From the NCBI GenBank assembly GCA_013288575.1, contig JABDBO010000048.1, forward strand, positions 1 through 7,654: 7,654 nt of DNA, given 5' to 3'. Of the stretch, positions 1-6,423 are shown in pieces. The DNA comes from Alphaproteobacteria bacterium. GTDB lineage: Bacteria; Pseudomonadota; Alphaproteobacteria; Rickettsiales; 21-14-0-20-44-7. A model generated the notes under the pieces. The model saw only the letters and a list, made by a program, of their open reading frames with translations. It had not been told where the DNA came from and searched no databases. Within the stretch, counting starts at the first letter, position 1, and each line of letters starts with the position of its first letter. The position numbers and the translations under genes are program-made.

Positions 1-628
1 CAACGCAGGCCACAAGATAAATCAGGTAAATATTACCGTTCTGGATAAATGAGCTGTTTTTCGAAATTGTATAATCAAATGCAATGCACAAAAGCGTGGC
101 AATCAGTACAAAGGCAACAGATTCGATCATGCCCAAAACTTCGCCAAAATTTAAGAGAGGCAATATAAGCGCGTATTTTTTATTTTGTTCAGTCTTCACA
201 GCTTCAATTTTTATATTATGTTTAACCAATTCATTTCTGAGGTTGTTATAAATAGTTCGGCGGTTAAGTAAAGGAAGCTTTGCCAAAGGCGACATTCCTA
301 CCATAAACAAGGGGTTAGAGCCTTTTGGAAGATTAATGGCATAATTGGTGATTGCATTCACCGCATCTGGCGAATCAATATAATCAATTTCCGCGCCCAG
401 CATTTGCGCTCTTTTTGTTAACTTGCTGATTGATATTGGCTTTTTCTTAAAAGGTGCGGCGAGCCCGGCGCTATGCCTAATATGCAGGATTTTCCAGGGA
501 ACGTTTAAAGTGCGGGCCTTTTTATAGGCGGAATTTATGATGTTTTCGTCCAGCTCGCGGCTACCTACGCATGCGATTATTAAGTTACATAGATCGGAGT
601 CGGGAGGTTGGCTCATAACATTAATCAT
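1..628 (-). CDS. KdpD-like sensor protein, N-terminal part (runs out of window), lacking the KdpD ATP-binding domain
   Basis: Read directly from the minus strand: 209 codons are open from ATG at 628 to the window edge, so the C-terminus is missing. Residues about 14-146 resemble the Usp-like domain of KdpD. They include LIIACVGSRELDENIINSAY, the NVPWKILHI strand where KdpD has a similar VWHAVYVE segment, and a GAEIDYIDSPDAVNAITNYA segment. A hydrophobic helix at about 166-184 and a second starting near 198 (NGNIYLIYLVACV) match the beginning of the KdpD four-helix membrane region (DUF4118). Full KdpD has a preceding domain of several hundred residues with a Walker A motif. Here an in-frame stop at 656-658 and the upstream yfdX-like gene exclude it. 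A histidine kinase core probably follows outside the window but is not seen. A second in-frame ATG lies at 616, and neither start has a clear Shine-Dalgarno. The family call is by recognition; potassium sensing should not be assumed. Confidence 0.72.
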   Translation of the reverse strand, partial: MINVMSQPPDSDLCNLIIACVGSRELDENIINSAYKKARTLNVPWKILHIRHSAGLAAPFKKKPISISKLTKRAQMLGAEIDYIDSPDAVNAITNYAINLPKGSNPLFMVGMSPLAKLPLLNRRTIYNNLRNELVKHNIKIEAVKTEQNKKYALILPLLNFGEVLGMIESVAFVLIATLLCIAFDYTISKNSSFIQNGNIYLIYLVACV

Positions 629-665
629 AGGATAGCGGCAATACGCATAAAAAATCTATAAAGAT

Positions 666-689
666 GTGCCGCAAGGAAGCTTGCGGCAC
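666..689 (-). terminator. Perfect 10-bp hairpin, probable terminator after the yfdX-like gene
   Basis: The arms GTGCCGCAAG and CTTGCGGCAC are perfect complements around a 4-nt loop. The hairpin lies 41 nt past the yfdX-like stop codon in the minus-strand direction. On that strand it is followed by ATCTTTATAGATTTTTTA, so the longest T-run begins about 11 nt after the stem and not directly at its foot. This makes it a plausible but imperfect intrinsic terminator. The plus-strand side is not T-rich. The KdpD-like ATG at 628 is only 37 nt beyond the stem. Confidence 0.6.
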
Positions 690-730
690 TACGGGACAAA
701 CTTGAAATAGGCTTCAAGTCTCTGGGAAAA

Positions 731-1570
731 CTAGTCTTTTAGCTCCTTCCACCAGGATTTTACCTTATCACCGGCTTTTTGGAGAACTGTAGGGTCTTTT
801 GCGCGCAATTCTGCCTCTAAATCGGCAAATTGTTGCTGCAATTCAATTATACGCTGTTTGCGGTCAGTGTAGGCAGGGTCATTTTCCGCGTCTTTCAAAG
901 CGCTATTAGCGTGATGTAATGCAAATCTCGCACCGTCATAGTTCTTATATTCGATAAAACTGCTGGCCAATTGCAAATTATCCCGCGCTTTTACCAGTGG
1001 TGTGCGAACTGCACTGTCTTCCTTAACTACCAGGTCATTTATTGATGCCAGGTCAGATTGCGCAGTTGCGTAATTTTTCTTATCCAAATTACTAATTGCG
1101 CTATTAAGATGCTCTGAAATCCGGTTGTCATTCAAATCAAGCGTTAGATAAACCATTTCCGCATCAGTTACGGCAATACCTTTATGACCTGCCCAGAAAG
1201 GCCCAGATTTTACATTTTTAACCTGGATTGGCCCGGTGGTGATTGGGTAATAATAATTTGCCCCGCCAGCATTGGAAACTTTACCAAATTGCACCTGGTT
1301 TGCGCGACGGTCTTCATTTGTAACATCTTTTAAATCATCAATTCTGGTTTTGGCGGCGACCAAGTTATCTTTCGCAACCTGGTATTGTTTCATAGCAATT
1401 GCCCCGCGCGCATAATTTACATATTGAATGAAATCCTGCGCATCAGTTTGTGCATGGGAACTAGGCGTTGCATCCGGATCTATAGCGGCATTATCAGCCA
1501 AAACGGAAGCGCTTACATTTAAGCTGCCGGCTATAATTACCGTTGCTAGTAAAAGTTTCGGCCTAATCAT
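731..1570 (-). CDS. YfdX-family secreted helical protein
   Basis: A 279-residue protein with a signal peptide: MIRPK, a hydrophobic run to about residue 20, and a likely cleavage after VLA at residue 25. The mature part is mostly helical and has three imperfect helix-pair motifs of the form K-x-Y-x2-A-x3-L, at about residues 60-73, 163-176 and 208-220. Between the first and second lie a YYYPITTGPIQV segment and a conserved-looking stretch with KGIAVTDAEMVYLTLDLND, an arrangement I associate with YfdX (Pfam YfdX). The C-terminus is a lysine-rich amphipathic tail with two adjacent tryptophans (residues 273-274). YfdX proteins are periplasmic, linked to acid or envelope stress and of unsettled biochemical role; no enzyme motif is visible. 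The ATG lies one base after the stop of the 87-residue gene and has no Shine-Dalgarno, so translation is probably coupled to that gene. It is longer than the roughly 210-residue E. coli protein. The family call is by recognition without a database search. Confidence 0.7.
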   Translation of the reverse strand: MIRPKLLLATVIIAGSLNVSASVLADNAAIDPDATPSSHAQTDAQDFIQYVNYARGAIAMKQYQVAKDNLVAAKTRIDDLKDVTNEDRRANQVQFGKVSNAGGANYYYPITTGPIQVKNVKSGPFWAGHKGIAVTDAEMVYLTLDLNDNRISEHLNSAISNLDKKNYATAQSDLASINDLVVKEDSAVRTPLVKARDNLQLASSFIEYKNYDGARFALHHANSALKDAENDPAYTDRKQRIIELQQQFADLEAELRAKDPTVLQKAGDKVKSWWKELKD

Positions 1571-1571
1571 A

Positions 1572-1835
1572 TTATTGTTTTAAGTCGTTTTTGATTTCGT
1601 CACCTTTACGCTCTAGCGCATCGCCAGTTTGCTGGGCAGGGGTGCGGTCACCTAATTGGTCAGTGGCTTTGCCTAGGCTTTTTGTGTCTGAAAATGTGTT
1701 TATCGCATCACCAACTTTGTCACCAGTAGTGCGGTGATCTTTGCCGTTGATGAAATAGAAAACTCCCACGGCGATGATAATTACCAAAGCCAATGTTAAT
1801 AATACTCGTGATGATGAATTTGCTGTAGTTGCCAT
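1572..1835 (-). CDS. Small one-helix membrane protein with an internal repeat, function unknown
   Basis: An 87-residue protein. Residues 11-29 form one transmembrane helix, followed by a charged tail. The tail contains two copies of the pattern R-T-x4-G-D-A-[IL]-x4-D, at residues 35-50 and 64-79, 29 residues apart. The second reads RTPAQQTGDALERKGD. This amphipathic, lysine- and aspartate-rich repeat is typical of small stress-linked membrane proteins of proteobacteria, but I cannot name the family. The start is well supported: GAGGG lies 4 nt before the ATG. The stop is separated by one base from the ATG of the yfdX-like gene, so the two genes almost certainly form an operon. With the helix at the N-terminus, the tail is probably periplasmic or membrane-associated; the orientation is not proven. 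Confidence 0.75.
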   Translation of the reverse strand: MATTANSSSRVLLTLALVIIIAVGVFYFINGKDHRTTGDKVGDAINTFSDTKSLGKATDQLGDRTPAQQTGDALERKGDEIKNDLKQ

Positions 1836-1839
1836 ATAA

Positions 1840-1844
1840 CCCTC
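1840..1844 (-). promoter_or_regulatory. Ribosome binding site of the 87-residue membrane protein
   Basis: GAGGG on the minus strand, 4 nt before the ATG at 1835. It fixes the start of this small gene and serves as the only visible Shine-Dalgarno for the coupled yfdX-like gene. The same GAGGG core, 5 nt before the ATG, precedes the entericidin-like gene. Confidence 0.75.
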
Positions 1845-1875
1845 GTTTATGTTGTTAATTTACCTTATGTAAATG

Positions 1876-1903
1876 CGTATAAAAATCCCATTACTTAGTT
1901 AAA
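1876..1903 (-). promoter_or_regulatory. Candidate promoter for the 87-residue gene and yfdX-like gene
   Basis: On the minus strand TTTAAC (1898-1903) and TATACG (1876-1881) are separated by 16 nt, a partial match to housekeeping -35 and -10 boxes. Transcription would begin near 1869, leaving a leader of about 34 nt with the GAGGG site. The -35 overlaps the end of the 44-codon ORF. No alphaproteobacterial general-stress promoter (GGAAC with CGTT 16-17 nt away) is seen here; the nearest is GGAAAC without a matching second box. This is a weak call from consensus only. Confidence 0.3.
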
Positions 1904-2033
1904 ATTGGATAGTTTCCAATTGCATGGTTGATTGGGAAATTTCATAAATTTCGCGAATATCTACATCGCGTTCCATTGATTCTTCCTGAAAGTCAGAATC
2001 CTCATTATAAAAATCATCCGGTGAAAAGATCAT
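1899..2033 (-). CDS. Possible 44-residue acidic small protein, unrecognised
   Basis: Read from the minus strand: ATG at 2033 to TAA at 1899-1901, 44 codons, beginning MIFSPDDFYNEDSDFQEES and ending with the residues TIQF. It is strongly acidic in its first half, with no hydrophobic segment, signal peptide or cysteine, so a cytosolic peptide is likely if it is made. GGAG at 2042-2045 lies 8 nt before the ATG, an acceptable ribosome binding site. It occupies the gap between the hybrid kinase and the 87-residue membrane protein on the same strand. I do not recognise a family. It does not resemble NepR, the small anti-sigma of the alphaproteobacterial stress response, whose helix motifs are missing. 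Chance occurrence is possible for an ORF this short; the Shine-Dalgarno, the position and the fill of an otherwise empty gap favour a real gene. Confidence 0.5.
   Translation of the reverse strand: MIFSPDDFYNEDSDFQEESMERDVDIREIYEISQSTMQLETIQF
1903..1921. repeat. 7-bp inverted repeat at the end of the 44-codon ORF
   Basis: AATTGGA and TCCAATT flank a 5-base centre. The repeat overlaps the last codons of the small ORF and sits just upstream of, and touching, the candidate -35 box for the 87-residue gene. On the minus strand it is followed by only a short TTTT run, so it could be a weak terminator or a dyad operator. Neither is proven. Confidence 0.35.
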
Positions 2034-2057
2034 AACACATTCTCCATTTGTTATGAT
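2029..2057 (-). promoter_or_regulatory. 9-bp inverted repeat enclosing the ribosome binding site and start of the 44-codon ORF
   Basis: On the minus strand ATCATAACA and TGTTATGAT are perfect complements separated by 11 nt. The 11-nt loop contains the GGAG Shine-Dalgarno and the 3' arm contains the ATG of the small ORF. In mRNA this would place the start codon in a stem with only two G-C pairs, so the structure would be weak and easily opened. As DNA it is also a good dyad for a repressor. The symmetry is seen directly; the regulatory role is inferred. Confidence 0.4.
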
Positions 2058-2115
2058 GCCATCAAACAGTATCGCATGTTAATTATCAGTATGAGGAAGT
2101 GAAGGCCGTATAAAT

Positions 2116-2136
2116 AAGAAATAAAAATTATTTCTT
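2116..2136 (-). repeat. 9-bp AT-rich hairpin overlapping the stop of the hybrid kinase
   Basis: AAGAAATAA and TTATTTCTT are perfect complements around a 3-nt loop, covering the final codons and stop of the hybrid kinase. On the minus strand the sequence is T-rich (TTTTTATTTCTTATTTATA). It may act as a weak terminator or 3' end stabiliser, but with one G-C pair in the stem it is not a convincing intrinsic terminator. Confidence 0.25.
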
Positions 2137-4140
2137 CCAAGCATCTTCAATTTTGTTCTGCAATTCGCTGGCATTCAGCGGTTTTGTTATATAATCAGTC
2201 ATGCCGGCATTTATGCAGCGTTCGCGGTCACCCGCCAATGCATGAGCCGTTGCACCAATTATCGAGTGTTTTTTCCAGCCCTTTTCTTTTTCCATTTTGC
2301 GAATGGCGCGCGTTGCTTCAAATCCATCCATGCCGTGCATTTGCACGTCCATTAAAATAACGTTGTATTTTTCAGGGTTCGCGGTGATTTTGTCCACCGC
2401 CTCAAAGCCATTATTCGCCACTTCAAATTCATAGCCCATGCTTTCTAAGAGCATTTCGGCAACCATGATATTTGCCGGATAATCCTCAACCAGCAAAATG
2501 AATGGTTTTAATTCTTCGCAGCTATTTTCATCACAAACATTATTTTTAGTCTCTTCATCCTTTTCTACTTTTCCAAGCTTTAAAGGCAATGTGAGAATAA
2601 ATGTTGAGCCATGGTTAAGTTTGCTTTCAACCGTAATTATTCCGCCCATTTGTTCTGCAAGTGAAGAACTGATCGAAAGGCCCAAGCCCGTGCCGCCAAA
2701 ACGCCGGGTGATTGATTGGTCGGCTTGAACAAATTTATTGAAAATCGCATCTAATTTATCAGCTGGAATACCTATGCCGCTATCTATCACGCGGACACTA
2801 ACTTCATAATTATCTTTGTCTTTTTTGGCCGCTTTGGCTTCAATTGTGATATGGCCTTTATCAGTGAATTTAAGCGCGTTGCCGCAAAGATTGGTAACAA
2901 TCTGGCGGATGCGGAGTTTGTCGCCAATAAAATGCATTCCCTTCAAATCATCGCAATCTACTTTGAAATCGATCTTTTTAGCATGAGCACTTGGCGCAAG
3001 CATGCTTGTGACATCGGTAATTAACGAGCAAATATTAACCGGCAACATTTCCAGCTCAACCTGGTTGGCCTCAATCCGGGTGATATCAAGCAGATCATTA
3101 ATCAGCATAAGCAAAGTGCCCGCGCTTGATTGCAATGTGCTGATAATTTCTTTCTGGCGGTTATCAAGTTTTGTGTTTGTTAAAATATCAGTCAGCCCAA
3201 TAATCGCATTCATCGGCGTGCGAATTTCGTGGCTCATCGTTGCCAAGAAATCGCTTTTTGCATTGCTGGCTTTTTCCGCTTTGTCCCGCGCGTCAGCCAG
3301 TTGTTCTTCCATCTCTTTGAAAACTGTGAAATCGGTGCTGGTGCCAACCATGCGCACTGGTTTGTTATCTTTATCAAATTGCGCCAAGCCGCGCGCCAAA
3401 ACCCAGGTCCATTCGCGGGATGAGTTTTTTGGAGTTTTACGGCGGTATAAAACGCGCAAAGTTTTTTCCTTGCCATTTAAATGGTCTTGCACGGCTTGCC
3501 ATAAAGCATCGCGATCTTCCGGATATGCGCGCGAAAGCCAATGCTCGATAGTGGCTTCTTTACCTTGAGGCACTTCGAGTGCGTTTCTCATATTATCGGT
3601 ATAGAAGAGCTCGTTCGTGGTGATATTCCAATCCCAAACGCCGGTATCTGTGCTATCAAGCGCCATATTCAAACGCTCTTGGCTGCGAATTAATTTTTCC
3701 GCATAATTTCTAAGCGCTTCGTCTTGCTCTTTTGTTTGTTTTAAAAGCTCAACCCGTGTGTGTGCGGCCGCCATTACTGATGGCAAAAGCTCTAAATAAG
3801 TCTGGTTGCTATCTTTAATAAGATAATCCGCCGCGCCAGATTGCAAGGCTTCGATAGCAAGTTTTTCATCACCTGATGATGTTAGAAATATAAACGGCGT
3901 ATCATATTCACTGAGTTTTAAGGTCTTTAAAACCTCAATTCCGCTCATGCCTGGCAGGTAATTATCAACCAGGATTATTTCATAATTATTGGTTTTATAG
4001 CTTTCAATTCCTTCTTCGCCAGTGTTGACGATATCAACATGATAGCCAAAGCGCTCCATTTTAATTTGCAGCAAACGCGCCAGCCCCACATCATCTTCGA
4101 TGTAGAGAATATTTTTTAAGGGTCTGCGTTTATAATTCAT
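2128..4140 (-). CDS. Soluble hybrid sensor histidine kinase, REC-PAS-HisKA-HATPase-REC
   Basis: A 670-residue protein without transmembrane segments. The N-terminal receiver (about 10-125) has the acidic pocket E15-D16-D17, phosphoacceptor D59, T87 and K109, with K109 followed by D where most receivers have P. A coiled coil (130-160) leads to a PAS domain (about 155-275). The H-box SHEIRTPMNA carries phosphoacceptor H304. The ATPase domain shows N417/N421, the DSGIGI box at 453-458 and the GGTGLGL box at 482-488. A linker with C536 and C541 precedes the C-terminal receiver (about 546-668), with E552-D553, phosphoacceptor D598, T631 and K653. All catalytic residues are present, so it should autophosphorylate and pass phosphate internally to D598. 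The N-terminal receiver suggests input from another kinase. Its ATG lies 19 nt after the stop of the single-domain regulator, and the Shine-Dalgarno is weak (GGTGA about 10 nt away), consistent with one operon. The signal sensed by the PAS domain is unknown. Confidence 0.93.
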   Translation of the reverse strand: MNYKRRPLKNILYIEDDVGLARLLQIKMERFGYHVDIVNTGEEGIESYKTNNYEIILVDNYLPGMSGIEVLKTLKLSEYDTPFIFLTSSGDEKLAIEALQSGAADYLIKDSNQTYLELLPSVMAAAHTRVELLKQTKEQDEALRNYAEKLIRSQERLNMALDSTDTGVWDWNITTNELFYTDNMRNALEVPQGKEATIEHWLSRAYPEDRDALWQAVQDHLNGKEKTLRVLYRRKTPKNSSREWTWVLARGLAQFDKDNKPVRMVGTSTDFTVFKEMEEQLADARDKAEKASNAKSDFLATMSHEIRTPMNAIIGLTDILTNTKLDNRQKEIISTLQSSAGTLLMLINDLLDITRIEANQVELEMLPVNICSLITDVTSMLAPSAHAKKIDFKVDCDDLKGMHFIGDKLRIRQIVTNLCGNALKFTDKGHITIEAKAAKKDKDNYEVSVRVIDSGIGIPADKLDAIFNKFVQADQSITRRFGGTGLGLSISSSLAEQMGGIITVESKLNHGSTFILTLPLKLGKVEKDEETKNNVCDENSCEELKPFILLVEDYPANIMVAEMLLESMGYEFEVANNGFEAVDKITANPEKYNVILMDVQMHGMDGFEATRAIRKMEKEKGWKKHSIIGATAHALAGDRERCINAGMTDYITKPLNASELQNKIEDAWKK

Positions 4141-4159
4141 AGTTTATAATTCACCAAAA

Positions 4160-4597
4160 CTAGTCATTTGATGGAATTTTTACTACCGAAAGAAAGAGGC
4201 CGAGTTTACGAATTGATTCAGCAAAAGCTTCGTATTCAACAGGTTTTGTCATATAGACATTGCAGCCGAGTTCGTAGCATTTTTCAACTTCCTTCGGGTT
4301 ATCTGTCGTTGTTAAAATAATAACTGGAATTTTGTGAGTTTTGTCATTGGCTTTTAAACGCCGCAAAACTTCGTAACCGTCAATTACCGGCAGGTTTAAA
4401 TCCAGCAGAATTAGCGGGGAATTTTCGCTATTGGTGAATTCATCGCTGAAAAAATACTCAACTACTGCGCCGCCATTGTTGAAATGTTTCAGCTCATTGT
4501 TGATTCCGGCGCGGCGAAGGTTACGCTCAATTAACTTTGCGTGGCCCTCATCGTCTTCGACCATGATGATTGTTAGATGCTCAAGATTTTCCGGCAT
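4160..4597 (-). CDS. Single-domain response regulator (REC only)
   Basis: A 145-residue protein made of one receiver domain and no output domain. Acidic pocket residues E14, D15 and D16, phosphoacceptor D66 in the ILLDLNLP strand, switch T96-T98 and conserved K118 followed by P119 are all present. The loop with EYFFSDEFTNSENSP before D66 and the LDLNLPVIDGYEVLRRLKA segment resemble the Rcp1 type, the partners of phytochrome-like and CHASE3 kinases. Its start overlaps the end of the membrane kinase gene by 17 nt and is preceded by AAGG about 8 nt away, so it is very probably co-translated and phosphorylated by that kinase. Its receiver could shuttle phosphate (in the manner of Spo0F) or act by protein contact. 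The downstream target is not in the window. Confidence 0.92.
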   Translation of the reverse strand: MPENLEHLTIIMVEDDEGHAKLIERNLRRAGINNELKHFNNGGAVVEYFFSDEFTNSENSPLILLDLNLPVIDGYEVLRRLKANDKTHKIPVIILTTTDNPKEVEKCYELGCNVYMTKPVEYEAFAESIRKLGLFLSVVKIPSND

Positions 4598-6416
4598 ATG
4601 AACTACCTTTTACTCTATTCGGAATTGTGAATATAAATTTTGTACCTGAACCCAGCACGGATTCAAGCCATATTTTGCCGCCAAGCCGCTGTATGGTTGC
4701 TTTTACGAAAGACATGCCCATTCCGACACCTCTGACCTGTCCGACATTTCTGGCGCGTTTGAACATGTCGAATACTTTTTCTTTGTCATTTTCAGAAATT
4801 CCCCGGCCATTATCGCTAATGATAAAGCGGATTTCGCCAGGAACAACGGTTCCGCTAATTGTGATTTTGCCAGGGCGGCTATCATCTAAGTATTTGATTG
4901 CATTGTCGATTATATTAGAAAATATCTGCTGCAGGGCAACCGCATCGGTTTTAACTTCCGGTAGTTCGCCAAGTTGAATTTGAATGTGTTTGTTATTTAT
5001 TTCATAGGCGAGCGAATCAAGAATTTTCTGCACGGTTTCGGCTGTATTTATATTTTCAATTCTTAAATCGCGCCGCCCAATGCGGGATAAATCCAAAATA
5101 GCTGTAGTTAATTGGTCAAGCCGCTCCACTGATGATTTTATATAATTCAGTGATTCGGGAATATCTTTTAAAATTATTGTGTTGATCTGCTCTTTTTTTT
5201 CTTTGCCAATTTTAACTGAAGGGTCGTGAATAAGTGCGGTTAAATTATTGGTGCTAAATTGCAGCTCCGAAGCAAAGCCTTTCAAATTCACTAAAGGTGA
5301 GCGCAAATCATGCGAAGTTATGTAAGTGAAATTTTCAAGGTCGGCATTCAGAAGTTTGAGATATTCCTCATTTTCCTTCTGGTCGGTGATATCAGTGTGC
5401 GTGCCAACCAATTTTGATAAATTGCCATCCTTATCCCAAATGCCCACGCCGCGCGACATTACCCAGATGTAGTGGCCGTCTTTATGCTGCATGCGAAAAA
5501 TATTTCGATAATCTTCAACTTCTCCACGGAAATATTTATTTATATTTTCCCAGCACTGATGGAAATCATCAGGATGTAGGTGCTCGTCAAAAGTCTGGAT
5601 ACTATCCATGAATTCATGTTCGCTATAACCCAGCATGCGCTTAAAACCTGGTGAATAAAACACTTTGTGGTTAACAACATCATATTCAAAAACGCCTTCG
5701 TTAATGCCCTGTGTTACGGTTTTGTATAATTCCTCGCTCTTTTTAAGCTCATCTTCGGCTTTTTGGCCGCGAGAGGAATAATAAATTACAAAAGTGTTGG
5801 CAATTAACAATGCAAGGATTGAAGCCAATGAACCGACAACAATGATTTCTACATAATCATTCCGCTGGCGTTTTTCTTCAATTTGCCGTTGAGCCAGCAG
5901 AATTCGCTCAGCACTAATAATATCGGCAATTTTATCGCGGATAGTAAATTGCAGCTTTAGGTTGGTTTCGAGGTCTTTCACCGTTATGGCAACTTGTTTT
6001 TCCTGAAACTTATCTATTTGGTCCGACAGTAAAGTTTCGTGGTCACGGATCATTTTATCCAATTCATTGGTGCGGGCAACCTGGTCGGGGTTATCATTTA
6101 CAAGATCGTGTAAAGCTGTCATTTCCTTAGTGATGCTTACTTTCGCATTTTCATAAGGAATTAAAAACTCGCGGCGGCTGGTTAAAAAATAACCGCGCTG
6201 GCCGGTTTCCATATCTTCCACATCAGTCAAAACCTGGCGCACCTGGCGCAAAACTTCGTAACTATGAATTACCCAGTTTTTTGATTCGTTGATTTCTTCA
6301 TTTTTGAAATAAAGCGTGAGCGAGAGCACGTTAACAATAAAACAGGCAAAAGTAATACCGATAACGGTTTGCCGCTTCCAATTGCCGGTGATGAATGTTT
6401 TTATTTTTGTCAGCAT
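4581..6416 (-). CDS. Membrane sensor histidine kinase with CHASE3 and PAS domains
   Basis: From ATG at 6416, 611 residues (numbers below are from this start). A first transmembrane helix at about 17-36 and a second at about 191-213 bracket a periplasmic CHASE3 domain, recognisable by DVEDMETGQRGYFLTSRREF at 65-84. A PAS domain with its PAC part follows (about 227-346, ending VGTHTDITDQK), then the H-box TSHDLRSPLVNLKGF with phosphoacceptor H369. The ATPase domain has N501 and N505, DNGRGI at 535-540 and a GVGMGM box at 563-568 where GTGLGL is usual. The insert between the two HisKA helices is rather long. It is expected to autophosphorylate and donate to the overlapping receiver protein. A longer reading from TTG at 6425 is rejected because that codon lies inside a terminator hairpin. 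Even ATG 6416 has no Shine-Dalgarno and stands 7 nt after that hairpin. The CHASE3 ligand is unknown. Confidence 0.92.
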   Translation of the reverse strand: MLTKIKTFITGNWKRQTVIGITFACFIVNVLSLTLYFKNEEINESKNWVIHSYEVLRQVRQVLTDVEDMETGQRGYFLTSRREFLIPYENAKVSITKEMTALHDLVNDNPDQVARTNELDKMIRDHETLLSDQIDKFQEKQVAITVKDLETNLKLQFTIRDKIADIISAERILLAQRQIEEKRQRNDYVEIIVVGSLASILALLIANTFVIYYSSRGQKAEDELKKSEELYKTVTQGINEGVFEYDVVNHKVFYSPGFKRMLGYSEHEFMDSIQTFDEHLHPDDFHQCWENINKYFRGEVEDYRNIFRMQHKDGHYIWVMSRGVGIWDKDGNLSKLVGTHTDITDQKENEEYLKLLNADLENFTYITSHDLRSPLVNLKGFASELQFSTNNLTALIHDPSVKIGKEKKEQINTIILKDIPESLNYIKSSVERLDQLTTAILDLSRIGRRDLRIENINTAETVQKILDSLAYEINNKHIQIQLGELPEVKTDAVALQQIFSNIIDNAIKYLDDSRPGKITISGTVVPGEIRFIISDNGRGISENDKEKVFDMFKRARNVGQVRGVGMGMSFVKATIQRLGGKIWLESVLGSGTKFIFTIPNRVKGSSYAGKS

Positions 6417-6423
6417 AAACAGC

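Noticed and set aside
1836..2127. Alphaproteobacterial general-stress sigma promoter or NepR gene in the intergenic gap
   Set aside because: A GGAAAC occurs in the gap but no CGTT box follows at 16-17 nt, and the 44-residue ORF lacks NepR-like helix motifs.
3002..3568. 188-codon open frame on the plus strand
   Set aside because: It lies wholly antisense to the PAS and HisKA region of the hybrid kinase, whose domains are unmistakable. Its translation shows no family features.
4570..4977. 135-codon open frame on the plus strand
   Set aside because: It is antisense to the ATPase domain of the CHASE3 kinase and the start of the receiver gene; no independent support.
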